The notes below the pieces were generated by a model. That model had not been told where the DNA came from, did not search any database, and saw nothing but the letters and a program-made list of their open reading frames with translations. Positions 37,400-46,844 of a stretch of DNA of 64,000 nucleotides are shown in pieces; within the stretch, counting starts at the first letter, position 1; every line of letters begins with the position of its first letter. The position numbers and the translations under genes were made by a program. The stretch covers positions 10,008,101 through 10,072,100 of the forward strand of contig OZ014413.1 of NCBI GenBank assembly GCA_963965975.1. Direction: 5' to 3'. This stretch comes from Xestospongia bergquistia. Its lineage: Eukaryota > Porifera > Demospongiae > Haplosclerida > Petrosiidae.

Positions 37400-38125
37400 T
37401 AACTTTCCACAAAACCCAAAACCCTTATGTTTAGAGTACTTGTCTGGGTTCTTTCGATCATAATAGATCTTACGTGAGTATACATGTTGTTCTTTTAGAG
37501 GACAGGAATTAAAGTTTCTCCATTCGCCTTTACATCATCGTAAGCCCCTTCAAATGTTGTGAAGATGATCAGAAAAGGATGACCTTTGCCAGTAAAAAAA
37601 CGAGAGTTTCATTAGAGCATCAATATCCACAGAGCCAGTTCGTAAAATAATAGTAGCCACTTGTATTGGCCAAGGACTTCCAAGAGGATTATCTTTAGGG
37701 TATTGACATATGCCAATATCATAAAATGATGACATACCTGCAATGTGTAAATTCCTCTTCATACCATGATGGGAACTATCAGAGTAAAAACCACAGGAGT
37801 GAAAGCATTAGGGTTATCATTATAGCAGAAAGGTGGCATACCAGGAACTAGAGATAGTGATGTGTCAGTTTTGATTGACTCTCCAGAGATATAGCTACAA
37901 TTAGCAAGAAAATTTCCCTCTGTTGAACCCATATTAAGTAAATAGCCCCAGTAACTTTCATATCACAATCATTATGTGGCCATTTGGCATGCCACAATGA
38001 GTGAGTATTCAAGTACATTTACACTCCAACAGTTTAACACCTGTAGGAACATCATAGTCACCTATGATTCAAATAAGTCCCCTTCATTGTTCACCATAAA
38101 GTTTGCATTGATATATGGTTTAAGA
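37400..38125 (-). pseudogene. PLP decarboxylase-like pseudogene
   Basis: The minus-strand ORF 37,762-37,550 contains FYDIGICQYPKDNPLG, which aligns with the FYDVG.RQYPNDNPLGG segment at 61.6 kb. Overlapping downstream sequence near 37,590-37,510 reads GKGHPFLIIF and TTFEGAYDDVKAN; TTxxGAxDD is a recognisable landmark of group II decarboxylases. Near 37,980-37,900 the SYWGYLLNMGSTEGN-like stretch is present but out of frame. Frameshifts and loss of the N...G residues before TTFEG show it is dead. Confidence 0.7.
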
Positions 38126-38525
38126 ACAGTTAATATATACACAATACATAGTCTATTTCTATTTGCACCATAATTATAAAAAGTTGTGATGTTAACTACT
38201 ATATTATGTATATGTGTACTAAAAATGACGATGGACTGGTTAAATCAACCTATTATTTGTGTTATATATTAATACAACACCCTAACACTCTTTAGTAATT
38301 ATACAAAAATTTATGTCTCATGAACTTATTTTTGTGACATTATAATATTTGAAAACATCGATTTTCGAGTTATTTTGGGAAAGAAATAAAAGTATAACAT
38401 CCTCTCATACTGTTATACTGACCCACATTAGCAGACTTAATGATACATTGTTAACTGGTAAACACAACCTATAGTTGTAGACTACCAGTATCACTACATG
38501 TCTTGTCTAAAGTCCCAAAAATGTG

Positions 38526-38529
<4 letters not shown>

Positions 38530-38567
<38 letters not shown>

Positions 38568-38583
38568 GTTTGCATAAAATTAT

Positions 38584-38660
<77 letters not shown>
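38530..38660. repeat. compound (TA)n-(TG)n microsatellite
   Basis: (TA)n 38,530-38,565, then a TG run 38,589-38,660. The equivalent runs at 22,415-22,470 and 43,700-43,760 are much shorter, so this copy has expanded. Confidence 0.9.
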
Positions 38661-38661
<1 letters not shown>

Positions 38662-38666
38662 AACAA

Positions 38667-38863
38667 GGAACCACTTCAGTAAAACACTTGTTACATGATT
38701 TATGAAAAAGAACAAAAACTTGCTAAAACACCTCAAAAAACACTTTTTGTATACATACAGTTACCATCAATAGTTGTGTATATATACAAACCTTTTTAAA
38801 GGTGTTTAAACAATGGTTCCTTTTCATAAATCATGTGACAAATGTTTTGTCAGAAGTGGTCCC
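38667..38863. mobile_element. fold-back (MITE-like) element
   Basis: Same family as 22,476-22,673. Outer arms are GGAACCACTTCAGTAAAACA and the complement of TGTTTTGTCAGAAGTGGTCC. Confidence 0.6.
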
Positions 38864-38883
38864 TAATTACAAATAATATATAT

Positions 38884-38925
<42 letters not shown>

Positions 38926-39148
38926 ATATTATGATAATATAGTTATATATAATACCTCAATAGGTAAAGTGAATTATCATACATTTACCTTAGTCATCAA
39001 TTATTCTGTAAAGTAGTTTATATATTTTATGTATATAAAGTTAAGTTCATATTAGATTATCATTACAATTGGGAAATACAAGAATTGATAAATAGCATAA
39101 TAGTAAGTGTTTTTCGGTTTCTGTAGTTTCAAGTATAACATTTGAGAA

Positions 39149-40690
39149 ATGGCAAGTCAACAATCAAGAATCTCTATTCAGTGCTGTTGTTTGTCTTCAC
39201 GATCAGCTATCTTGGTACTTGTCTGGGATGCTCTAATGTACAACTACATCTTGTATATGAGATACTTTGCAGCTACCAAATACAGCAATGCTCAGCAAGG
39301 TCATACACCAAGTAGTACCACTAACATTGTTTTTGATATTGGATATTGTATGCTTTTATTTTTGTTCTCATTGTTTGGATTGATAGCTGATGTGTGGACA
39401 GGACGTTATAAGATGATTGTTAGTGGTATCTTTTTGTGCTTTTTTGCTTGGATACTTTCTGGTGTTGGGTTTATTATAATTACATATTGGTCAAATACTC
39501 CATTTTTTTTTGTAATATATGCACTTGGATTTCTGTGCACTACTGTTGGATATACTAGTTTTCGTGCTAACATTGTACAGTTCAATGTTGATCAACTTGT
39601 GGGAGCTTCAGCAGATGAACTAAGTGCTATCATATACTGGCATAGTTTTGCTATACCAGCAGCTTTCACCATTTTTCAACTAGGTCGATGTTCTTTCCAT
39701 TTTTTTCTTCCATTATCATTTATAATAATGGGAGTAACAGTATCTCTGGTATTAATAACTCATTCCTTTTTCAAACACTGGCTGGAAACTACTCCTCTCA
39801 TTATCAATCCTATCAAGTTGATTGCTAAAGTACTCAACTATGCCAGAAAGAACAAGTACCCAAGGAATCGTAGTGCCTTGACCTATTGGGAGGAGGACTA
39901 CCCTTCACGACTAGACCTAGGGAAGGAGAAATATGGAGGAACTTTTAAAGAAGAGGAAGTAGAAAATGTGAAGACAGTGTTACGTATGATTCCTCTGATG
40001 ATTTGTATTGTTGGACTCAGCTGTGCTGATGAAATATATTGGAGTATAATGAAGGGTCCTAATCCTATTAACTCATCTTTTAAATCTTGCTTTATTTTAA
40101 ATAACACAATGAAGTTTGTAACTCCAGTTTTTTTACTTCTCCTCCATCAGTTCTTCATTTATCCTTGTTTCAATAAATACATTCCCAGTATGTTGAAGAG
40201 AATAGGTGTGGGACTAGTCTTTGCTTTGGCAACCACAGTGTCCTATGTGGTTATATTCAAGTACCAGAAGAATACCTTGTCATATTTCAATGATCTATTT
40301 CTAATTCCTCAGATATTGTATGGTGTTGCTTTTGCATTGATTGTTCCAACATCTTTGGAGTTTACGATAGCACAGTCTCCCATACAAATGAGAGGGATGA
40401 TGGTTGGGATGTGGTTAGCCTCTCTTGGAGTTGGATATTTCATTAATATTAATACAAAATATCCTTTTGGTTGTGATAACAATTCTATCTGTCCAAGTTT
40501 CTATTACTACATTACTAGGAGTGTTGTTATCTTTATTATACTGTTAGTATTCATAGTACTAGCTAAACGGTACAATTTACGTGTGAGAGAGAATGAAGTC
40601 AATATAGTTCAAATTGTTGATGAACATTATGAAAGATATCTAAACCAGAAAGAAGAATATGAAAGACTAATAGTACCTTCTACTAACTGA
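39149..40690 (+). CDS. POT/SLC15-like MFS transporter (intact)
   Basis: An intronless 513-residue ORF starting MASQQSRISIQCCC, a head shared with the pseudogenes at 22,806, 29,728 and 44,226. TM1 has DALMYNY. The outer loop reads AATKYSNAQQGHTPSSTTN. The TM2-3 loop is DVWTGRYKMIVSG. The loop before TM7 is GGTFKEEEVENVK. The tail ends RLIVPSTN, unlike the LMGLSTD type. No lesion. Its close relative 5,077 bp downstream has a frameshift, so this is the only intact member of the IQCCC subgroup here. Confidence 0.88.
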   Translation: MASQQSRISIQCCCLSSRSAILVLVWDALMYNYILYMRYFAATKYSNAQQGHTPSSTTNIVFDIGYCMLLFLFSLFGLIADVWTGRYKMIVSGIFLCFFAWILSGVGFIIITYWSNTPFFFVIYALGFLCTTVGYTSFRANIVQFNVDQLVGASADELSAIIYWHSFAIPAAFTIFQLGRCSFHFFLPLSFIIMGVTVSLVLITHSFFKHWLETTPLIINPIKLIAKVLNYARKNKYPRNRSALTYWEEDYPSRLDLGKEKYGGTFKEEEVENVKTVLRMIPLMICIVGLSCADEIYWSIMKGPNPINSSFKSCFILNNTMKFVTPVFLLLLHQFFIYPCFNKYIPSMLKRIGVGLVFALATTVSYVVIFKYQKNTLSYFNDLFLIPQILYGVAFALIVPTSLEFTIAQSPIQMRGMMVGMWLASLGVGYFININTKYPFGCDNNSICPSFYYYITRSVVIFIILLVFIVLAKRYNLRVRENEVNIVQIVDEHYERYLNQKEEYERLIVPSTN

Positions 40691-40762
40691 TACTATGCTT
40701 CAAAGATTATGAATATTTTGTATCAGTTTATTTATAATATGTAGAGTGGTTGTGACTTGAAC

Positions 40763-40765
<3 letters not shown>

Positions 40766-40809
<44 letters not shown>
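40766..40809. repeat. (TA)n microsatellite
   Basis: Uninterrupted TA run. The paralogous run downstream of the 44,226 copy is where the transposon inserted. Confidence 0.9.
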
Positions 40810-40817
<8 letters not shown>

Positions 40818-41329
40818 TTAGTAATAAATAAATATTTGTTTAGTAATAAATACTCATGCAGAATTTTAGTAACACTACTTACTTAGCCTCAGGCATAAGA
40901 CTACTAGTAATGACAAACATCTTAAAAAATAAGAAAAGGATGCAAGGATGGCAATGCCAAATAAAATACACAAGGTATGGATAAATACTCAAGTCCATAC
41001 AAAATCACTACATAAGGAATGGATTGATGGTCAATGAATGGAATAGTAGATGGATATATAGAAAGTTTGATAGATGAATAAATATAGTGTTGACTAGAAG
41101 AATACATTGATAGACAGGTAAATGGTCAGATAGCATACAAACAGATACAAACAATGAGTAACAAAATGATGTAAACATTATCTCTTTCATTTTCTTTTAA
41201 TTATATCATGTCTACATGATCTATGAAGTGTTGAAAAATATAAAACAACTAAAGGAAGAGAATTGTTGTGACTGAAAGCAGACTATCTTTCTAAAATTAT
41301 TTTAATAACTTTAATTAAAACCATATAGT

Positions 41330-41505
41330 TTCTTCAAATTTTTAATAAGTCAATGTCCATCTTTCTTTGTGAACGTCATCCTATTCTATTTCAGTGAGAC
41401 CAGTAGAGTGTACTTTATAGTAACAAGCAGTTATACTATTTCTGTTCTAGTCTACGAGGAACAACTATATAATGAATAGTGTTATAAATTTGTTCAGCAA
41501 TTCCA
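41330..41505 (-). pseudogene. PLP decarboxylase-like scrap, N-terminal
   Basis: Minus-strand match to the N-terminal region of the other remnants (GLTE segment, then LRRLE and LNKF), with an internal deletion compared with 51,815-52,120. No open frame. Confidence 0.45.
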
Positions 41506-42049
41506 ATAATAATGAAGAGCCATATGATGATCACATGCAGGCTTCTATCATGACAGGAAATTTGATACACTGTGATTACATTTTAACATCTAATTAATTC
41601 TCGCTTAGGATATAATGAGGTAGCTACTAATAACAAGACATGTAGTTGATAGTCTGAGCTTTGAGATTCTGTGTAATGTCTCATTAGATAGGGAATATCC
41701 ACTTACTATATACATAATGCATAATCTACTTTCTTGCCTGCACTTCACTTATAAAAAGGTGTGATCTTAACTATATTATGTATATTGTGTACTAAAAATC
41801 TTTTGTGATATATTAATACAACACCCTTTAGTAAATTGTATAAAAATTTTGTGACATTCTGTGACATAAACTTGGACATTATATTTGAAAATATCAAGAA
41901 GCTCCTCATTTTTGAGTTATTGTTAGGAAAGAAGTGTCATGCCCTTCTCATACCTACCATTCAGCAACAAACTTAATGATATATTATTAACTGGTAAACA
42001 TAGCCTATAGTTGTAGACTACCAGTATTACTACATGTCTTGTCTAAAGT

Positions 42050-43110
42050 CATGCTTGGAAATCAAATATTGGACCAGGTTTCTCTTTGATCAAACTGTGG
42101 TCATAACCATCTCTATAAAAGGCATATGTGCAGCTCATAATGCAACGTCTGACTAAAAGCAGAAACAGTTGTGTTCAGAGGATTGATCAGTAGGTTCTCT
42201 CGATCATAGTAGATCTTACGTGAGTACATGTTGTTCTTTTTGAGGATAGGAAATTCAGCTCTCCAGCTGCATTACATTATCATAAGCTCCTTCAAATGTT
42301 GTTCCATAGATAAAGATGATCAAAATAGGATGTCATTTGCCAGTAAAGAATCAACCAATTTCATTAGCGCATCAATATCAATATGATACCTGTTGGCCCA
42401 AATATATTAGGAACTTGTGCTGACCAAGGACCTCTAAGAGGATTATCTATAGGGTATATAAACACGTATACCAACATGATAAAGTGACAACATAAGTGTA
42501 ATATATAAATTCCTCTTCATACCATAATGGGAACTATTAGAACTAGAGATAGTAATGTGTCACATTTGATTGGCTCTCCAGAGAGGTACCTATATGCATT
42601 CCAAGTAGCATGAATTTTTCCTTCTGTTGAACCCATATTATGTAAATAGCCCCAGTAACTTTCCATATCACTTTCGTTATGTAGCCATTTGGCATGCCAC
42701 AATGAGGCATAGTAGTCAAGTACATTACGCTCCATCAATTTAGTGTTTATAGCAGAATCACTTGATTCAAATGGATCCCCTTCATTGTTTACCATAAAGT
42801 TGGCATCGATATATGGTTTAACTACAGCATACGGTTTGTAATTGAGACTACCTTGATAGCCAAGAAAATTAGTAGTATAAGACTGAAAGAATGTCTATAG
42901 TTCCTTGTGAACATCATCCTGTTGTCTTTCAGTGAGACTAGTGGTTATATCACCTTCTTTAAAGTCATGATCTTCAATGGCTTTTAGGTCATTGGTTGGT
43001 GTTATAAATAAAGGTCTCCTTTAATTTATCTTGCAAGATGTGAGATAGTATCTTTCCGTGGTTCCTGTTCTGCTCCATGAGGGACCCTAAATGAATAGTG
43101 TTACAAACTT
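42050..43110 (-). pseudogene. PLP decarboxylase-like pseudogene (best preserved core)
   Basis: The minus-strand ORF 42,795-42,517 reads MVNNEGDPFESS, then SYWGYLHNMGSTEGK and WNAYRYLSGEP. The SYWGY..NMGSTEG stretch is the hallmark PLP-phosphate-binding region of group II decarboxylases (histidine-decarboxylase-like). Upstream in the gene (43,100-42,900) are N-terminal scraps. Downstream (42,440-42,050) are weak matches to the FYDVG..QYP and C-terminal segments. Frame changes and stops separate these parts, and no copy of the catalytic-Lys region could be read in frame. Substrate cannot be inferred from a relic. Confidence 0.75.
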
Positions 43111-44225
43111 ATGAATCATATGATGATCACATGAAGGCTTCTCTCATGACAGGAAATTTGGTACACTGTGATTACTTTTAACGTCTAATTAATTTTCACT
43201 TAGGATATAGTGAGGTAGCTACTAATGACAAGACATGTAGTAATTAATTTTGAGATTCTGTGCAATGTATCATTAGATAGGGAATATCAACTTACTATAT
43301 ACACAATACATAGTCTATTTCTATTTGCACCACAATTATAAAAAGTTGTGATGTTAACTACACTATATTATGTATTATGTATACTAAAAATGACCATGGA
43401 CTGGTTAAATCAACCTATTATTTGTGTGATATATTAATGCAACACCCTAACACTCTTTAGTAATTATACAAAAATTTATGTCACACTTTTTATGACATGA
43501 ACTTTGATATTATAATATTAGAAAACATCGATTTTGAAGTTATTTTGGGAAAGAAATAAAAGTATAACATCCTCTCATACTGTCATACTGACCCACATTA
43601 GCAGACTTAATGATACATTGTTAACTGGTAAACACAACCTATAGTTGTAAACTACCAGTATCACTACATGTCTTGTCTAAAGTCCCAAAAATATGTAACT
43701 ATATATATATATAATATCTGTATAAAATTATATATGTGTGTGTGTGTGTGTATGTGTGTGCAATAAGGAACCACTTCAGTAAAACATTTGTTACATGATT
43801 TATGAAAAAGAACAAAAACTTGCTAAAACACCTCAAAAAATACTTTTTGTATACATACAGTTACCATCAATAGTTGTGTATATATATACAAACCTTTTAA
43901 AGGTGTTTAAACAATGGTTCCTTTTCATAAATCATGTGACAAATGTTTTGTCAGAAGTGGTCCCTAATTACAAATAATATATATTATATATATATACATA
44001 ATATATATATTATGATAATATAGCTATATATAATACCTCAATAGAAAAAGTGAATTATCATACATTTACCTTAGTCATCAATTATTCTGTAAAGTAGTTT
44101 ATATACTTCATGTATATAAAGTTAAGTTCATATTGGATTATCATTACAATTGGGAAATACAAGAATTAATAAATAGCATAATAGTGTTTTTCAGTTTCTG
44201 TAGTTTCAAGTATAACATTTGAGAA
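43111..44225. promoter_or_regulatory. upstream region of the copy at 44226
   Basis: Blocks: GATGATCACATGAAG (~43,121), TATAAAAAGTTGTGATG (~43,337), CTGGTAAACACAACC (~43,624). Then a short (TA)n/(TG)n run, a fold-back element and the proximal TTGGATTATCATTAC and AGTATAACATTTGAGAA elements. Confidence 0.45.
43767..43964. mobile_element. fold-back (MITE-like) element
   Basis: Fourth good copy of the family at 22,476; arms GGAACCACTTCAGTAAAACA and its near complement at 43,944-43,964. Confidence 0.6.
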
Positions 44226-45772
44226 ATGGCAAGTCAACAATCAAGAATCTCTATTCAGTGCTGTTGTTTGTCTTCACGATCAGCTATCTTGGTACTTGTC
44301 TGGGATGCTCTAATGTACAACTACATCATGTATATGAGATACTTTGCAGCTACCAAATACAGCAATGCTCAGCAAGGTCATACACCAAGTAGTACCACTA
44401 ACATTGTTTTTGATATTGGATATTGTATGCTTTTATTTTTGTTCTCATTGTTTGGATTGATAGCTGATGTGTGGACAGGACGTTATAAGATCATTATTAC
44501 TGGCATCTATTTGTGTTTTTTTGCTTGGACACTTTCTGGTGTTGGGTTTATTATAATTACATATTGGTCAAATACTCCTTTTTTTTTGTAATATATGCAG
44601 TTGGATTTCTGTGCACTACTGTTGGATATACTAGTTTTCGTGCTAACATTGTACAGTTCAATGTTGATCAACTTGTAGGAGCTTCAGCAGATGAACTAAG
44701 TGCTATCATATACTGGCATAGTTTTGCTATACCAGCAGCTTTCACCATTTTTCAACTAGGTCGATGTTCTTGTTCTTTCCATTTTTTTCTTCTATTATCA
44801 TTTATAGTAATGGGAGTAACAGTGTCTGTGGTATTAATAACTCATTCCTTTTGCAAACACTGGCTGGAAACTACTCCTCTCATTATCAATCCTATCAAGT
44901 TGATTACTAAAGTACTCAACTATGCCAGGAAGAACAAGTACCCAAGGAATCGTAGTGCCTTGACCTATTGGGAGGAGGACTACCCTTCACGACTAGACCT
45001 AGGGAAGGAGAAATATGGAGGAACGTTTACAGAAGAGGAAGTAGAAAATGTGAAGACAGTGTTAAATATGATTCCTCTGATGATCTGTATTGTTGGACTC
45101 AGCTGTGCTGATGAAATATATTGGAGTATAATGAAGGGTCCTAATCCTATTAACTCATCTTTTAAATCTTGCTTTATTTTAAATAACACAATGAAGTCTG
45201 TAACTCCAGCTTTCTTACTTCTCCTCCATCAGTTCTTCATTTATCCCTGTTTCAATAAATACATTCCCAGTATGTTGAAGAGAATAGGTGTGGGACTAGT
45301 GTTTGCTTTGGCAACCACAGTGTCCTATGTGGTTATATTCAAGTACCAGAAGAATACCTTGTCATATTTCAATGATCTATTACTAATTCCTCAGGTATTG
45401 TATGGTGTTGCTTTTGCATTGATTGTTCCAACATCTTTGGAGTTTACGATAGCACAGTCTCCCATACAAATGAGAGGGATGATGGTTGGGATGTGGTTAG
45501 CCTCTTTTGGAGTTGGATATTTCATTAATATCAATACAAAATATCCTTTTGGCTGTGATAACAATTCTATCTGTCCAAGTTTCTATTACTACATTACTAG
45601 GAGTGTTGTTATCTTTATTATACTGTTAATATTCATAGTACTAGCTAAACGGTACAAGTTACGTGTGAGAGAGAATGAAGTCAATATAGTTCAAATTGTT
45701 GATGAACATTATGAAAGATATCTAAACCAGAAAGAAGAATATGAAAGACTAATAGTACCTTCTACTAACTGA
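44226..45772 (+). pseudogene. POT/SLC15-like transporter with one frameshift
   Basis: Nearly the same protein as 39,149-40,690. The single disabling change is one missing base next to a run of nine T near 44,578 (ACTCC-T9 against ACTCCA-T9) in the TM3-TM4 loop. It splits the gene into a 121-codon ORF and a 419-codon ORF. There is also an in-frame 6-nt insertion giving CSCSF. DALMYN and all later landmarks are intact, so it is either very recently dead or a base-call error at the homopolymer. Confidence 0.75.
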
Positions 45773-45845
45773 TACTATGCTTCAAAGATTATGAATATTT
45801 TTGTATAAGTTTATTTGTAATATGTAGAGTGGTTGTGATTTGAAC

Positions 45846-45910
<65 letters not shown>

Positions 45911-45963
45911 TGAAGTATCTAAGTCTGTTGAAGAGTGCTCGATGTCGTTTAGACAGAGCGGGT
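45773..45963. other. 3' flank, long (TA)n and unassigned piece
   Basis: (TA)n spans 45,849-45,909. Bases 45,910-45,963 (CTGAAGTATCTAAGTCTG ...) have no match elsewhere in the window and may be the edge of another inserted element. Confidence 0.5.
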
Positions 45964-46155
45964 TAGAACAGAATTAAAGGACAAAAGAACAGAGGTCTCG
46001 CTGTGTTGCTGTTACTCCGAGTTTCACGCGTTATGCGATCGTCAGACAGCTCCATCAATCGGACTGATGGTCAGCTGTCTGACGATCGCATGACGCGTGA
46101 AACTCGGAGTAACAGCAACACAGCGAGAGCTCTGTTCTTTTGTCCTTTAATTCTG

Positions 46156-46160
<5 letters not shown>
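45964..46160. mobile_element. 197-bp fold-back MITE
   Basis: An almost perfect inverted repeat. The left end TAGAACAGAATTAAAGGAC matches the complement of GTCCTTTAATTCTGTTCTA at the right end. The arms run ~88 bp inward through CTCGGAGTAACAGCAACACA-type sequence to a short centre. TA on both sides suits Tc1/mariner-type insertion. The interior is far more GC-rich than its surroundings, and no coding capacity is seen. The ends are unlike those of the adjacent large transposon, so it is not its deletion derivative. Confidence 0.8.

Positions 46161-46204
<44 letters not shown>
46161..46204. repeat. (TA)n microsatellite between two elements
   Basis: TA run separating the fold-back element from the large transposon. 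It continues as (TA)n at 51,488-51,541 beyond the transposon. Confidence 0.9.
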
Positions 46205-46207
<3 letters not shown>

Positions 46208-46604
46208 TAAATTACACAAGATCGGGCGGATCACTTTCGGCCGCCTCCCACAGGACAAACGTGCGAAAGAACGAACTTCTTTACCCTGCTACCATAAAGT
46301 ATAATCCTTTACTTGTTTATTCTGATACCTTTGATAATTTCTTATCTTTACTGTGCGGAGCAACAAAGTTTATAAAAAATATTTCGGGCACATGCGTAGG
46401 CGGACAACAATAATGTCAATTCGTACGAGTGGCAAAACTCTTCTCACGATCAAGCAAACTGAGAAAGCTATGGCTGGCAGGATTGATTGATGACTGAACT
46501 ACAACACGATAGCCAAACCATTTCTTTCAGCAAGGAGTTCACGTCTCCAAAGAGCAAAAGATTTGAATGGGTGTGGACATGAGTATTCGGACACACCTTC
46601 ATCA
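46205..46604. repeat. left terminal inverted repeat (400 bp)
   Basis: Pairs with 51,088-51,487. It ends inward at GGACACACCTTCATCA. The only mismatch noted is ATTTGAATGG (left) against ATCTGAATGG (complement of the right repeat). Confidence 0.93.
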
Positions 46605-46609
46605 GTGTA

Positions 46610-46840
46610 GCGTGCTCTCAACGTGGCTCAACGTGTTTGCACTTTGCTCTCAAATTGGCTATTGCTCTCATTATTGCTCTCATTCTCACCTTTAACTTTG
46701 CTCTCAACGTCATTGTGGTCTTTACTCTCAACGTAGTTCACTCTCATTGTGGCATTTGCTCTCAACGTGGTTGTTGCTCTCATTGTGGCCTTTGCTAGCC
46801 TTTGCTGTCAACGTGGTCTCTTAACGTGGTCACTCTCTAA
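46610..46840 (+). repeat. subterminal CTCTCAACGTGG-type repeats
   Basis: Short motif GCTCTCAACGTGG and variants (GCTCTCATTGTGG, GCTCTCAACGTCA) recur roughly ten times between the left inverted repeat and the transposase start. There is no matching cluster on the right side. Possible transposase-binding or promoter sites; the function is inferred. Confidence 0.6.
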
Positions 46841-46844
46841 AGCT

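Larger units (their letters stand above)
38126..39148. promoter_or_regulatory. upstream region of the transporter at 39149
   Basis: Upstream blocks: TATAAAAAGTTGTGATG (~38,176) and CTGGTAAACACAACC (~38,455). These are followed by (TA)n, (TG)n, a fold-back element and the proximal element (TTAGATTATCATTAC ~39,052; AGTATAACATTTGAGAA). The first upstream block (GATGATCACATG) is missing because the decarboxylase remnant abuts directly. Confidence 0.45.
40691..42049. other. spacer with an orphan upstream region
   Basis: 40,766-40,809 is (TA)n. 40,820-41,300 is 3' flank shared with 51,580-51,800. 41,330-41,505 is a decarboxylase N-terminal scrap. 41,520-42,050 is a complete-looking upstream region (GATGATCACATGCAG ~41,527; TATAAAAAGGTGTGATC ~41,753; CTGGTAAACATAGCC ~41,992). 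No transporter follows it; decarboxylase sequence begins where the promoter-proximal part should be. Confidence 0.5.

Noticed and set aside
38494-38736. ORF rich in His-Thr and Ile-Tyr repeats
   Set aside because: Translation of the (TG)n and (TA)n microsatellites.
42543-42725. Second minus-strand ORF overlapping the decarboxylase core
   Set aside because: Alternative frame of the same remnant; the MGSTEG frame is the meaningful one here.
46003-46413. 136-codon ORF and its antisense partner across the hairpin and transposon end
   Set aside because: They run through the fold-back element, (TA)n and terminal inverted repeat, all non-coding structures.
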